From Ampullaceana balthica (taxonomy: Eukaryota > Mollusca > Gastropoda > Lymnaeidae): a stretch of DNA of 64,000 nucleotides. Location: assembly GCA_944989445.1 (NCBI GenBank), contig CALYLW010000042.1:977242-1041241 (forward strand). Reading direction: 5' to 3'. This document shows, one piece after another, positions 49,280-61,327 of this stretch. The position numbers were made by a program, and so were the translations under genes. The number at the start of each line of letters is the position of its first letter. Position 1 is the first letter of the stretch. Under the pieces are notes generated by a model. The model made no database searches. It worked only from the letters and a program-made list of their open reading frames with translations, and was not told the DNA's origin.

Positions 49280-49291
49280 ACATAACGTAAT
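49280..49291. repeat. Target-site duplication of the SINE (left)
   Basis: ACATAACGTAAT, identical to 49664-49675 on the other side of the SINE. It is also part of the 21-bp satellite unit. Confidence 0.88.
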
Positions 49292-49663
49292 CTTCTTCTT
49301 CTTCGTTCTCAATTTGAGTATTGCGTGCCGACGAGTTTTGCGCCAATTGGCCCGTGGTCTCCGACTTCAGCCTGCTGTTTTTTCTGGATGTGCTTCCATA
49401 GCCTTTGGTCAGCCAAGACCATCTGCAAGGCAGCAGTTGATTTTGGCAAGTGATGCAGCGTTCACATGCCACGGCTATAAGGGTTCCACGCATTACCCAG
49501 CCGCCTTTTATTTTCCCTAACTATGCGTTAGGTACCCACTCGAAGCTGGGTGGACTCGGGGACGCCCTAGGCCCCGGGAACAAATCCATGGCTTCCCATG
49601 GATTCGAACCCATGACCATCGGTACGCCAGTCGAGCGCGCTACCACTCGACCACCGTATCCCC
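49292..49663 (-). mobile_element. tRNA-derived SINE, full length, 372 bp
   Basis: On the minus strand it starts GGGGATACGGTGGTCGAGTG, which holds a pol III box A (TGGTCGAGTGGTAG), and has box B GGTTCGAATCC about 40 nt later, so the head is tRNA-like. The body contains CCCGGGGCCTAGGGCGTCCC and GCTGGGTAATGCGTGGAACC; the 3' end is a (GAA)n tail. A 12-bp target duplication (49280-49291 and 49664-49675) shows a clean retrotransposition into the edge of the 21-bp satellite. A body fragment of the same family is at 6413-6552. Family name not assigned. Confidence 0.92.
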
Positions 49664-52642
49664 ACATAACGTAATGACATTGTAACATAACGTAATGACA
49701 TTGTAACATAACGTAATGACATTGTAACATAAAGTAATGACATTGTAACATAACGTAATGACATTGTAACATAACGTAATGACATTGTAACATAACGTAA
49801 TGACATTGTAACATAACGTAATGACATTGTAACATAACGTAATGACATTGTAACATAACGTAATGACATTGTAACATAACGTAATGACATTGTAACATAA
49901 CGTAATGACATTGTAACATAACGTAATGACATTGTAACATAACGTAATGACAGTGTAACATAACGTAATGACATTGTAACATAACGTAATGACAGTGTAA
50001 CATAACGTAATGACATTGTAACATAACGTAATGACAGTGTAACATAACGTAATGACATTGTAACATAACGTAATGACATTGTAACATAACGTAATGACAT
50101 TGTAACATAAAGTAATGACATAGTAACATAACGTAATGACATTGTAACATAACGTAATGACAGTGTAACATAACGTAATGACATTGTAACATAACGTAAT
50201 GACAGTGTAACATTACGTAATGACATTGTAACATAACGTAATGACAGTGTAACATAACGTAATGACATTGTAACATAACGTAATGACATTGTAACATAAC
50301 GTAATGACATTGTAACATAAAGTAATGACATAGTAACATAACGTAATGACATTGTAACATAACGTAATGACAGTGTAACATAACGTAATGACATTGTAAC
50401 ATAACGTAATGACAGTGTAACATGACGTAATGACATTGTAACATAACGTAATGACATTGTAACATAACGTAATGACAGTGTAACATAACGTAATGACAGT
50501 GTAACATAACGTAATGACATTGTAACATAACGTAATGACATTGTAACATAACGTAATGACATTGTAACATAACGTAATGACATTGTAACATAACGTAATG
50601 ACATTGTAACATAAAGTAATGACATAGTAACATAACGTAATGACATTGTAACATAACGTAATGACATAGTAACATAACGTAATGACATTGTAACATAACG
50701 TAATGACATTGTAACATAACGTAATGACATTGTAACATAACGTAATGACATTGTAACATAACGTAATGACATTGTAACATAACGTAATGACAGTGTAACA
50801 TAACGTAATGACATTGTAACATAACGTAATGACAGTGTAACATAACGTAATGACATTGTAACATAACGTAATGACATTGTAACATAACGTAATGACATTG
50901 TAACATAAAGTAATGACATAGTAACATAACGTAATGACATTGTAACATAACGTAATGACAGTGTAACATAACGTAATGACATTGTAACATAACGTAATGA
51001 CAGTGTAACATAACGTAATGACATTGTAACATAACGTAATGACATTGTAACATAACGTAATGACATTGTAACATAACGTAATGACATTGTAACATAACGT
51101 AATGACATTGTAACATAAAGTAATGACATAGTAACATAACGTAATGACAGTGTAACATAACGTAATGACAGTGTAACATAACGTAATGACAGTGTAACAT
51201 AACGTAATGACAGTGTAACATAACGTAATGACAGTGTAACATAACGTAATGACATTGTCACATAACGTAATGACAATGTAACATAACGTAATGACATTGT
51301 AACATAACGTAATGACAGTGTAACATAACGTAATGACAGAGTAACATAACGTAATGACATTGTAACATAACGTAATGACATTGTAACATAACGTAATGAC
51401 ATTGTAGCATAACGTAATGACATTGTAACATAACGTAATGACAGTGTAACATAACGTAATGACATTGTAACATAACGTAATGACATTGTAACATAACGTA
51501 ATGACATTGTAACATAACGTAATGGCATTGTAACATAACGTAATGACATTGTAACATAACGTAATGACAGTGTAACATAACGTAATGACATTGTAACATA
51601 ACGTAATGACATTGTAACATAACGTAATGACATTGTAACATAACGTAATGACATTGTAACATAACGTTATGACATTGTAACATAACGTAATGACATTGTA
51701 ACATAAAGTAATGACATAGTAACATAACGTAATGACATTGTAACATAACGTAATGACATTGTAACATAACGTAATGACATTGTAACATAACGTAATGACA
51801 TTGTAACATAACGTAATGACATTGTAACATAAAGTAATGACATAGTAACATAACGTAATGACATTGTAACATAACGTAATGACATTGTAACATAACGTAA
51901 TGACAGTGTAACATAACGTAATGACATTGTAACATAACGTAATGACATTGTAACATAACGTAATGACATTGTAACATAACGTAATGACATTGTAACATAA
52001 CGTTATGACATTGTAACATAACGTAATGACATTGTAACATAAAGTAATGACATAGTAACATAACGTAATGACATTGTAACATAACGTAATGACATTGTAA
52101 CATAACGTAATGACATTGTAACATAACGTAATGACATTGTAACATAACGTAATGACATTGTAACATAAAGTAATGACATAGTAACATAACGTAATGACAT
52201 TGTAACATAACGTAATGACATTGTAACATAACGTAATAACATTGTAACATAACGTAATGACATTGTAACATAACGTAATGACATTGTAACATAACGTAAT
52301 GACATTGTAACATAAAGTAATGACATAGTAACATAACGTAATGACATTGTAACATAACGTAATGACATTGTAACATAACGTTATGACAGTGTAACATAAC
52401 GTAATGACATTGTAACATAACGTAATGACATTGTAACATAACGTAATGACATTGTAACATAACGTAATGACATTGTAACATAACGTAATGACATTGTAAC
52501 ATAACGTAATGACATTGTAACATAACGTAATGACATTGTAACATAACGTAATGACATTGTAACATAAAGTAATGACATAGTAACATAACGTAATGACATT
52601 GTAACATAACGTAATGACATTGTAACATAACGTTATGACATT
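49664..52642. repeat. 21-bp satellite, ~142 copies
   Basis: GTAACATAACGTAATGACATT plus variants (ACAGT; AAAGTAATGACATA; ACGTTATGACA; AATAACA). 21 is a multiple of 3 and the minus strand is stop-free, so minus-strand frames of up to ~900 codons reading a 7-residue cycle cross the array; these are not genes. The AAAGTAATGACATAG variant recurs at 50110 and 50320 (210 bp, 10 units) and at further multiples, evidence of block duplication. One stray unit lies left of the SINE at ~49276-49291. Confidence 0.97.
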
Positions 52643-53119
52643 GGACGTTTTTCGGTCTTCATGACAAACCCTATTCCTAGTTTGAACGAGAGTTGTCCAT
52701 CCATTAGTCACTCTCCTACCCAATCGTTTACAAACACCTTCCTTCCAGCGAAGACTGTCCTCCGTCCCATCGTCCAGTTCTCGTTTAATCTCTTCCTTAT
52801 CTCGTGTAACGCGACACCTGGCCGTGATCACAGGAACAAACACACTCGACCACAAACACGATCTGCGGAAATACCACACCATCATCCCCACCGGCGCCCC
52901 CCGCCCCCTGCGATAACATCTCACAGATAAAGCTCATTTCTTGTCCATCTATCTCGACTGTCGAGATGCTAGAAACACGGCGGCCATTTCGCGCTCGACA
53001 CGAAGCCGTGAAGGGTGGACGCGCTTACTGGACCGTGACTTTAATCGTGGCCCCAGATACTCGGGGCCTCCTCTACGCAACGTTTCCGCGCTGACGACTT
53101 CAGAACCATGTGGGCGCCT
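52643..53119. other. Unassigned sequence
   Basis: Moderately G+C-rich, with frames of 60-106 codons on both strands and no recognised domain. Confidence 0.4.
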
Positions 53120-53445
53120 TCTGATCAAGGATATCAACGTGGCATCAGATCTTTATGATGCCCAATACATTAGCATGTACACATTGCGTCAGATCTTTAG
53201 GGCGCCCAATACCTTTACATGTACCAATGACGTCAGAGATTTGGGGCGCCCAATACAATAACATGTACCCATCGCGTCAGATTTTAGGGCGCCCAATACA
53301 ATAACATATACAAATGGTGTCAGATTTTTAGGGCGCCCAATACATTAATTTAATATGTATCCATGGCGTCAGATCTTTAGGGCGCCCACTAAATTAAGTT
53401 GTACATGTGGTGTCAGTACATTAATGTGTACTCTTAGTGCATTAA
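53120..53445. repeat. ~44-50-bp degenerate minisatellite, ~7 copies
   Basis: GGCGTCAGATCTTTAGGGCG / CCCAATACATTAACATGTAC repeated with small indels; the conserved core is the palindrome GGGCGCCC. Confidence 0.9.
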
Positions 53446-54055
53446 GGACATGTCGCTATGGGACTAGCTGGACCACTCGGGTTATTAAAAGACAGAAAGG
53501 GTAAATTATCGCTTTACCTGATGATATCTCTCTGCTCGTCATTAGGGTACCTTGGCCCGGGACACATTAAGACACGCGCGCGCATTGAGAAACTCCTGCA
53601 ATCAGTCTACATTGTCACTCTTCCACCCCCACCCCGCCAACTCCTACAAGAGTCCCCAGTAAGAATCTCATTAGTGGTTTGACCATAGCGAGTCCAGCAG
53701 TACTGTGTTGTTCCCCTTCTTGCCGGCATAATTCAGCTGGCTGCCGACCATCTAATCACGCCTCATTACTGTTTAGTAAATCAGCGTCCTGTACTGTCAG
53801 ACTAATTTCTTGTTGCCCACCCCTCCCTTCCTCCACTCCAGAAACCGGGTACTTTTTGTTCACGTGTCCTTGGGCTTGAAAACTGTCATGCGTAACGGGA
53901 TGTAGCAGTGACGTCATTGTACATCAACCCTCATCTTCCCTGGCCACAATAATTAATGATGATGAATTTTCTCGTATTAAATTATGGGTCTTTTATGTGA
54001 AATGTGTGTGTGTGGGGTGGGGGGGGGGAGATACTTGCAGTAGGCGACCAACATC
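53446..54055. other. Unassigned sequence
   Basis: Nothing recognised; a (GT)n/G-rich run at ~54004-54030 abuts the LINE. Confidence 0.45.
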
Positions 54056-54960
54056 TCAACAGGTACAAAAGTTAGGTTATTTGCTGATGATTGTATAATC
54101 TATAGAACAATTAAATCAGAACAAGATAGCAAAATTTTACAAAAAGACTTAGATGAATTGATAAAATGGGAAACTAACTGGAGTATGTCTTTCCACCCAG
54201 AAAAGTGTCAACTGTTAAGAGTAACAAAGAAAAAGAAACAAATAAATTCAAAATATTACATTCATGGAAAAGAACTGACCCAAACTAAAGATGCAAAATA
54301 CTTAGGAGTCTTAATAAATGAGAAACTATCAATGGAATCCCCATGTCAATGAAGTTATTAAAAAATCAAACAAAACATTAGGCTTTATAAAAAGGAACTT
54401 TAACAAATGTAATAGAGATATAAAACTAAAATGCTACCTCACTTTGGTGAGACCTGTACTAGAATATGCATCTTCTGTATGGGACCCATCCACCAAAGAA
54501 AACATTGATAAACTAGAACAAATTCAAAAAAGAGCTGCCAGATTCATTACTGGAGAATATTCGAAACTGACAAGAGTAACACCATTAGTTAAATCATTAA
54601 ACCTTGAAACACTAGAGGATAGAAGAACCAAGAGCAAAGTAGTAATCATTCATAAAGCAATTAATTCTAATTTAGAAATACAACACAAAGATAACTTAAT
54701 ACAACCCTCAGATAGACATAAGGATAAAAACACCTTTCTTATTCCGTATGCAAGAACAAACACATACAAGTTTTCCTTCTTCCCGTCCGGAATTCGGGCG
54801 TGGAATGGGTTGCCTGAAGAATCCAGGAAAACCAACACTTTATCAACATTTAAATCTCTAATAAAAATGCAGGACTAAACACAAACCATAGATAAGCGTA
54901 GGACGCAATAATCTTCTGTATAGAAGGAGCGTCTGTAAACAGATAAGATAAGATAAGATA
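54056..54960 (+). pseudogene. 5'-truncated non-LTR retrotransposon (CR1/Rex-Babar-like reverse transcriptase)
   Basis: The frame opens just before VRLFADDCIIYR (~54071-54106), which holds the catalytic FADD motif of reverse transcriptase. It continues through WSMSFHPEKCQLL and KYLGVLINEKL, then shifts by one base near 54335 into the next frame: LVRPVLEYASSVWDP, QIQKRAARFITGEY, RTNTYKFSFFPSGIRAWNGL, and a stop at 54876-54878. These are the palm-to-thumb and C-terminal signatures of LINE ORF2 in the CR1/L2/Rex-Babar group. The 3' UTR is ~70 bp and ends in (GATAA)n at 54945-54960. Endonuclease, fingers and 5' UTR are absent. Frameshift plus truncation make it inactive. 3' fragments of the same family are at 16290-16476 and 6341-6390. 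Confidence 0.9.
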
Positions 54961-55985
54961 ATTCAAAGATATATATAGTTCCAGTTGACACCACACTTGT
55001 TTCGTTGGAATGTGTCTCTTGTTTTACTTTATATTGCCAGAGTCCTCATTCGTTGGGACCAGATTTAGCCGCACTGGTGTGGTCTTGTTTTTAATATTGG
55101 TACGACCGCATGAGACTGGACTATAACTCTACAACACCAATCAGAAATTTAAAATGTTTAATAGCTCTCGACAAGGTACGTCCTCCTTCTACAACATCTA
55201 TGGTGTAACTCCTTAGCTCTACTACCCAACCGTTAGTCACTACGTCATTTCCCTAAGCACCGCGTCATAAGGTAAGTGCGTTCAATATAATAAGCAGCGT
55301 GCGCCAAACTCACATAAACATTACTATTGCGCAAATCCCCATTATATTGTTATTGACACACACCATTGACATTTTCTAGCATTGGCAGATCTTACTCAAT
55401 TGAAGTTTTAAAACTTATTTCATGTACAAGTCCCCCCTTCCTCCACTCCCCATAGCCTACAAGATGTATTAACCTACATGTGGAGTGAAGTCAGCAGCTC
55501 TGAGCATAAGGTTCTTAATAGGTCTAACCGAGAAACTATCCCTGCAACTATGCCCCCCCCCCGAGAGGAACTAAAAGCTAGGGGACCCCCCTCCCGGAGT
55601 GTCCCCTCTGAGGGGGCCGCCTGAGCATCTGAGAACACGGTCGAAAATGCCTTCCACGAAAGTCGACCTCACGAGAGGGGTGTATTTTTCCTAAATCGAC
55701 TCGCTACAACCTCGATGCCACCTTTGCCCTGCAAACGAGTCTATTATCAAAGGAATCAAGTAGGAAGGAGATCATCAATGTTAACTACCTGAGGGTGTCA
55801 CCCTGTCGGAATGTTTCCTCAGAGCTGACGCCCGCTAAGTTCTTCGCGGTACCTTTTGCTAATCCGCACTGGCACTCCTGGTCCTAAACATCACCACTCA
55901 CTGATAGCTAGTGAAGGGGCAAAACGGTCGCTTCAGATAACCCGACCCAAGATATAGTAAGTTGCCCCCCTCCCATTAAGCTCAT
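54961..55985. other. Unassigned sequence
   Basis: No gene recognised. A G+C-rich block at ~55545-55920 with a C run at ~55552 could be an unidentified repeat; only one copy is present. Confidence 0.45.
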
Positions 55986-56277
55986 TAGCTAATCCCCATG
56001 TGTAGGTCCACTGACAGCTAATCCCCATGTGTAGGTCCACTGACAGCTAATCCCTATGTGTAGGTCCACTGACAGCTAATCACTATGTGTAGGTCCACTG
56101 ACAGCTAATCCCCATGTGCAGGTCCACTGACAGCTAATCCCCATGTGCAGGTCCACTGACAGCTAATCCCCATGTGTCGGTCCACTGACAGTTAATCCCC
56201 ATGTGTAGGTCCACTGACAGCTAATCCCCATGTGTAGGTCCACTGACAGTTAATCCCCATGTGTAGGTCCACTGACA
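55986..56277. repeat. 29-bp minisatellite, ~10 copies
   Basis: AGCTAATCCCCATGTGTAGG / TCCACTGAC with few substitutions. Confidence 0.96.
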
Positions 56278-57602
56278 ATCTACAGCACGACGTTATTGGA
56301 GGACCTCTGTCATTGAGTCTTACATCTAGATGCTACATCAAGGTCTTCACAGTCCGCCAGAACTAGTTGGCGCTGTATTGAGGATTTGTGAGGTGACAAG
56401 TCCACTAACAAGTCCACGCCTTGCCTCTGCTGCTGTAAATGGAAGGGAGTGTATTTTCACCTTAGCAAGCTGTTAACTTCTGGTCATACCGTATAGTGAA
56501 TAGTGGAGCTTTGTTTGAAAGTTTTAACTGTCTCCCTATTATTTTTTACCATGAAAAGACACATTTATACTCTATATGTTATCTAAATAACCACCAGAAT
56601 TGTGTATGTTATGACATAGAAATAGATTAATATTCAAATAGAGATACATTTCTTGATCTCATTGAGAATAGAATAAGCCCATGCATATTTTGAGGTATTT
56701 TAAACACATGACTCTGGGGCTTATTTTGAAAATGCTATTGCCAGCTTTATAGTTTATAGATACTTTCAACGTTTGTCTATGATCATCTTTACTTTATAAA
56801 TATGACCAACTCCACCTATTCAAAACTAGGGATAAAACGTGGCGGTAGTGTGTTGATTGCCCATCTATGAAAGTTACATTTATCTTTTCTTTCTACACTT
56901 TCCAAGAATCCCAATTACTGTTTATTTCTATGATTTTGTTTTCTGATGCACACTTTCGGCAACGTAACAGCGATACATGCAAACATGCTTAGGGAGTTTT
57001 ATTTTGTTTTGTTTTTTAAAGTCTGCAAATATGCATATGCGAATATTTTGAACTTATTGGTGATTTGAAAAGTCCAACGTTTTTTTGTGGTAGTGTGTGC
57101 AATCATCTCAAATATTTGTTTATTATTAAATTAAGCTGCCTACATCGTCAAGTGTGTCATATCTGCGTCTATGATAAGTCAAACAATTCAGTAAAGAAAG
57201 TGAAAAACTATCTTCATTGTAATCATCAGTTTCGTATCGTTCAACCCAACCCCCCCCCAACCCCCCCCCCAACCCCCAAATCGTTTGTGATGTCCGGGAC
57301 ACGGGCTGTCATTGTTGTCAGTATCAGCCCCACCCATGACTAGACAATCGTCGTCTTTCTTGCCATTGTTCTTGTCCGTTCGGCCATGAGACGCACACAC
57401 GCCGTGGCTTGTTATCAGATCATAATATTTGTTTTACAACTTCTCAAGTATCTCTGCCCCCGTGTAATGTCTGGACGGAATGGGTTAACTCTGCCCAACT
57501 ATAGGTGAGTGGGAGGACAGCATTGAACCTGAACAAAATAGAGATGGTGTTCTCCAGCTTATGGACAGTCGTTTCTTGTCCCCGATTCCTAACCATCTCA
57601 TG
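56278..57602. other. Unassigned sequence
   Basis: A+T-rich, with a C-rich run at ~57250-57275. The 92-codon frame at 57065 and the minus-strand 189-codon frame overlapping the next array are not recognised. Confidence 0.45.
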
Positions 57603-57772
57603 ACATTTACTGTGTTGTGTGATGGTATGGTTGCCTTGTTTACTGTGTTGTGTGATGGTATGGTTGCATTGTTTACTGTGTTGTGTGATGGTATGGTTGC
57701 ATTGTTTACTGTGTTGTGTGATGGTATGGTTGCATTGTTTACTGTGTTGTGTGATGGTATGGTTGCATTGCC
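57603..57772. repeat. 33-bp minisatellite, 5 copies
   Basis: TTTACTGTGTTGTGTGATGG / TATGGTTGCATTG. 33 is a multiple of 3, so 11-residue cycles appear in frames on both strands. Confidence 0.95.
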
Positions 57773-58439
57773 AGTTAGGATTTCCAGGAATAATTGTAGA
57801 GTAGGATACTACTACCATAAGGTTGCAATTTGTGATAGTTTCATAGATAGAATACTGTAGTGCTGTAAAGTAAGTTGGTAACGTATCAAAGCAATGCGGT
57901 GTCTGTGTAAGGTAGTCTGGTATCAGCAGTACGGTCGTGTCATAACGGTGTGGTACTTTCGTGTTATAAAGTTTTAAGTAATAAAAGAAAAGCTTCGTGG
58001 TCTTAAAGCCCACAGCTGAATTTTCCGATGACTGTATCTTATAGTCAAGCTATTACTGCTAACTCATCTCAAAATAGGTGTGGACAATCCTACTCGTTTG
58101 CTGTTCAAAAGAATAATGAATTTAAATTTTAAAGTTATTTTAATTTTAACTCTAAATATATGTATCGAAATCCACACAATGAAGAATATTCGTGTGACAC
58201 TTGAACCTCAATTGAAACGATTTCTTATGATTTGATTTAAGTTTTTTTTTAATATGCTAGTATTAGTCCACCCTCCCCCTTTTTCGGGTCCCACTGCCCC
58301 CGCCCCCATTTCGATATTGTTATGTAATAATTTTTAAAACTTTTTTTTCTGCTAAAATAATTCTAAAAAATCTTCATATCAGTACCCTATTATTTGATTT
58401 TTTAATAAATGCAAATATAAACTTTATTTTTCCATTAAG
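57773..58439. other. Unassigned sequence
   Basis: Nothing recognised. Confidence 0.4.
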
Positions 58440-58550
58440 TCACCATCACTACCATCACTCACCTAAATAGTTAAATAGTGCCACTGTTAGTTCAGCCACC
58501 ATCACTCACCTAAATAGTTAAATAGTGCCACTGTTAGTTCAGCCACCATC
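58440..58550. repeat. ~49-bp tandem duplication
   Basis: CACCATCACTCACCTAAATA / GTTAAATAGTGCCACTGTTA / GTTCAGC twice, then a third, truncated CACCATC start. Confidence 0.9.
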
Positions 58551-59309
58551 TTTCATCTTCAAACGTCAAAAAAAATATTTTTTTGTTCCACTGTTAAAAA
58601 AAACCAACAATACGATAGCCCCTTGTATGTTTTACTCATTGTGTGAGCTCGTCAAAGACTTTGGAAAAAAAAATTAAAAAAAATTCAATCCAATTCTACG
58701 TTACACTGGATGGAGAATAAAAGCTGAAATTTATGTTAAGACCCGAGCACTTGCGCAACCGCACGGTCAATTATTTCCCTTTACCGGCCGATTATGTCCC
58801 TTTCATCCCAGCAGACGAGCTCATTGTTTTACCACACCTGATACTTTTTAAACACGTGAATTATTCCAATTGTTCCCATATCCCTCGTTATGTCCGCGAC
58901 ATTCTTAACTCGCAGCTCTTTGCTTTAAAAATTAGTATCATTATCTTTATCTCCTTCAAATTATTTTGGGCCATCTTTTCTTTTCTTTTTTTTTCTTTCA
59001 AATTTTCATCGAGTATAAAGGAAATTTTTTTCAGTGTAACATAATTATATAACAGCTGAAAATGTAGCATGTTCTTAAGTTTTAGAGGCCATTTATAAAT
59101 TCCAGAGTTACATTCACAATGACTTAACGGGTCCATTGTTTGAGTCCAGAGAACTGGTTAAGTGGGTTAGGTGTGGGGGATTTGGGGGGGGGGATCGCTG
59201 TACCTAGGGGAGGTATATGCACAGTTACGAAAGGGGAAACTAAAATTAGCCTCCCACCACTTTTTTTCTACAGTTAGTGTCACATACATAATGTGCCTTC
59301 CTATGACGT
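58551..59309. other. Unassigned sequence
   Basis: I looked here for an upstream WDR4 exon and did not find one. The 103-codon frame at 58733 has no known domain. Confidence 0.45.
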
Positions 59310-59470
59310 GGTTTCATAACATAACGCGTCGTCACACCAAGGATGACACCAAATCACGTGTTATGCTATGTGTGTCGTCACATCAAGTGTGTTACGCTAC
59401 ATGTGTCATCACATGACATGTGTTAGCCTACTTTTGCCCATCACATGTGTTATCCTACGTGTGTTGTGAC
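59310..59470. repeat. Degenerate ~30-bp repeat before the WDR4 exon
   Basis: Five diverged copies of a motif around ACATGTGTTATSCTACRTGTG with GTCRTCACA, ending ~20 bp before the exon acceptor. Confidence 0.75.
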
Positions 59471-59492
59471 ACGACTCTTTGCAATTTTTCAG

Positions 59493-59685
59493 GCGTGTCA
59501 GCAGACGATGCACCCGTGTCACCTTCGCTAAGGACAGTCATGACGTCATTGTGGCCGACAAGTCTGGTGACGTGTACAAGTTTCCCGTCCAGGGCTTTCA
59601 AGAGTGTGTAGAAGACAGTACCAAGGAGGATGACGACACATGGGGAACTCTGCTGTTGGGTCATCTCTCTATGCTGTTAGATATT
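59493..59685 (+). CDS. WDR4: WDR4 internal exon (tRNA m7G methyltransferase non-catalytic subunit)
   Basis: WDR4 (yeast Trm82) is the WD40 partner that stabilises METTL1/Trm8 for N7-methylation of G46 in the variable loop of many tRNAs. This exon encodes about 64 residues. [20 protein letters not shown] and SGDVYKFPV match a WD40 blade of the family (VADKSGDVY is a family hallmark), followed by an acidic insertion, [12 protein letters not shown], and the signature GHLSMLLDI. The acceptor is TTTTTCAG ending at 59492 and the donor GTAAGT starts at 59686. The first base completes a codon begun in the previous exon; the last codon ends flush (phase 0), matching the next exon. The upstream exon was not found. 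Family match from memory; confident. Confidence 0.93.
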
Positions 59686-59892
59686 GTAAGTTTTAATTTT
59701 CTTATTTATTGTCTTTAGATTGGCACAACTGTTGACGTTTCTATGACGATTCCTTTTTTGTAATTTAATCATTAAAAAGTATGACCTTTTTAAATATGAA
59801 TCTGTTTGGAGCCCAAAGCATGTTGATAAATAATCGCCATCATCATTGTGTTTTAGGCATACATATTTTATTGTGATGTTATTAGTTTTTTG

Positions 59893-60524
59893 TAGGGCTG
59901 TGGAAATTAACGATTAATTTCTGAATTAATCGTTAAAAATTTTTTATCGATTAAAATTATTTTAATCGATAAAAAATTCGATTAAAATTAAATAAAATAT
60001 TTTAATTTTTTTAATTAATAAATAATTAATTACTAATGATTAATAATAATTTATATATTTTTTACATACAAACTTCTCCCGCGTAATATTATAATTTATT
60101 TTATTACTTTATGTGGACCGGCAGACGTCAACTACAAAATGGCTGACAGCATCAGCGCAGTTAAATTTAAAGATATAACTAGAAAGTTGGGCAAAAATTT
60201 TGTTTTTAAGCTAACTGCGGATGACACAGTCAAAGATGGTGAACGGTGAAACTGTTTACTGTGTTCACTGCCATAAACAATTCTCTTTTAAAGGATCAAA
60301 TACATCGCTGACGTACCACCTTCAGCACAAACATCCGATCAAGTGTCAACACATTGTCATAAAATTTAGTTCAAAATATTCTTAATTTTCAATGTCCGTG
60401 AGAAATATTCAATTTAATGACGTCATAAATGTCTATTTTTGACTTTAATCGAAATTATCGATTAATTAATCGATAATTTTTCAAAATTTAACGATTAAAT
60501 TTAAATTAATCGATAACAGCCCTA
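59893..60524 (+). mobile_element. hAT-like non-autonomous element with BED-finger remnant
   Basis: The ends are TAGGGCTGTGGAAATTAACG (left) and TAATCGATAACAGCCCTA (right; reverse complement TAGGGCTGTTATCGATTA), a hAT-style terminal inverted repeat. The flanking 8-mers GTTTTTTG (59885-59892) and ATTTTTTG (60525-60532) match 7/8, consistent with the 8-bp target duplication of hAT elements. Sub-terminal ATTAATCGATWATTTTT motifs recur on both strands. The interior retains part of the N-terminal BED zinc finger of a transposase, so this is an internally deleted copy. It lies inside the WDR4 intron in sense orientation. Confidence 0.88.
60236..60385 (+). pseudogene. BED zinc finger fragment of a hAT transposase
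   Basis: A 49-codon frame: MVNGETVYCVHCHKQFSFKG, then SNTSLTYHLQHKHP. Two cysteines (C-x2-C), the aromatic/Ser spacer and the H-x4-H pair fit a BED-type DNA-binding zinc finger, which sits at the N terminus of hAT transposases (ZBED family). The preceding sequence (from ~60138, ATGGCTGACAGC...) looks like the true transposase start but is in another frame, and no catalytic RNase H-like domain follows. Broken and non-functional as a transposase. Confidence 0.85.
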
Positions 60525-60585
60525 ATTTTTTGTTTTCACCATATTGTGGACACTCAGTAAATTATTTTATTTGAAGCTCCAAGCT

Positions 60586-60796
60586 GTGTAACGGCTAGTA
60601 ACTGACACGGCTAGTAACTGCCACGGCTAGCAACTGCCACGGCTAGTAACTGACACGGCTAGTAACTGACACGGCCAGTAACTGACACGGCTAGTAACTG
60701 ACACGGCTAGTAACTGACACGGCTAGTAACTGACACGGCTAGTAACTGACACGGCTAGTAACTGACACGGCTAGTAACTGACACGGCTAGTAACTT
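60586..60796. repeat. 16-bp minisatellite, ~13 copies
   Basis: GGCTAGTAACTGACAC, with GCCAC and GGCCAG variants, inside the WDR4 intron. Confidence 0.96.
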
Positions 60797-60884
60797 AGTA
60801 CATTAAAAAATCAACCCCCTTGACGTAACTAGTGTGTCGTACACTCAACGCACAATGCGGGGTAAATACAGCACTACCTGGATT

Positions 60885-61240
60885 TGCCCTCATCACTACC
60901 TGAATATGCACATGGCACTCCATGGAACTGCCCTCCGTACCACATGGAACTGCCTTCCGTACCACATGGTACTGCCCTCTTCACTACCTGAATATGCACA
61001 TGGCACTACACGGAACTGCCCTCCGTACCACATGGTACTGCCCTCCGTACCACATGGTACTGCCCTCCGTACCACATGGTACTGCCCTCCGTACCACATG
61101 GTACTGCCCTCCGTACCACATGGTACTGCCCTCCGTACCACATGGTACTGCCCTCCGTACCACATGGTACTGCCCTCCGTACCACATGGTACTGCCCTCT
61201 TCACTACCTGGATATGCCCATGGCACGCCATGGAACTGCC
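60885..61240. repeat. 22-bp minisatellite, ~11 core copies with longer flanking units
   Basis: GTACCACATGGTACTGCCCT / CC in the core (~61020-61195). Both flanks carry a related unit with CTTCACTACCTGRATATGCM / CATGGCAC. Frames of 111-207 codons here are repeat-derived. The array ends ~90 bp before the next WDR4 exon. Confidence 0.95.
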
Positions 61241-61327
61241 CTATCTTTTCACAAACACCTGCCCCACACCTCATAGAAGCCCCCACATACCAATGGTAAA
61301 CACCCCCCCCCCTTTCCTTGTCCTCAG

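Larger units (their letters stand above)
59686..61327 (+). other. WDR4: WDR4 intron, mostly repeats
   Basis: Intron of 1642 bp from GTAAGT to TCCTCAG. It holds a hAT-like element (59893-60524), a 16-bp array (60586-60796) and a 22-bp array (60885-61240); little unique sequence is left. Confidence 0.85.

Noticed and set aside
50213..52924. A ~900-codon minus-strand open frame with a non-repetitive ~95-residue head
   Set aside because: The body is a 21-bp satellite with a 7-residue period; the head matches no family I know and no promoter or splice context supports it.
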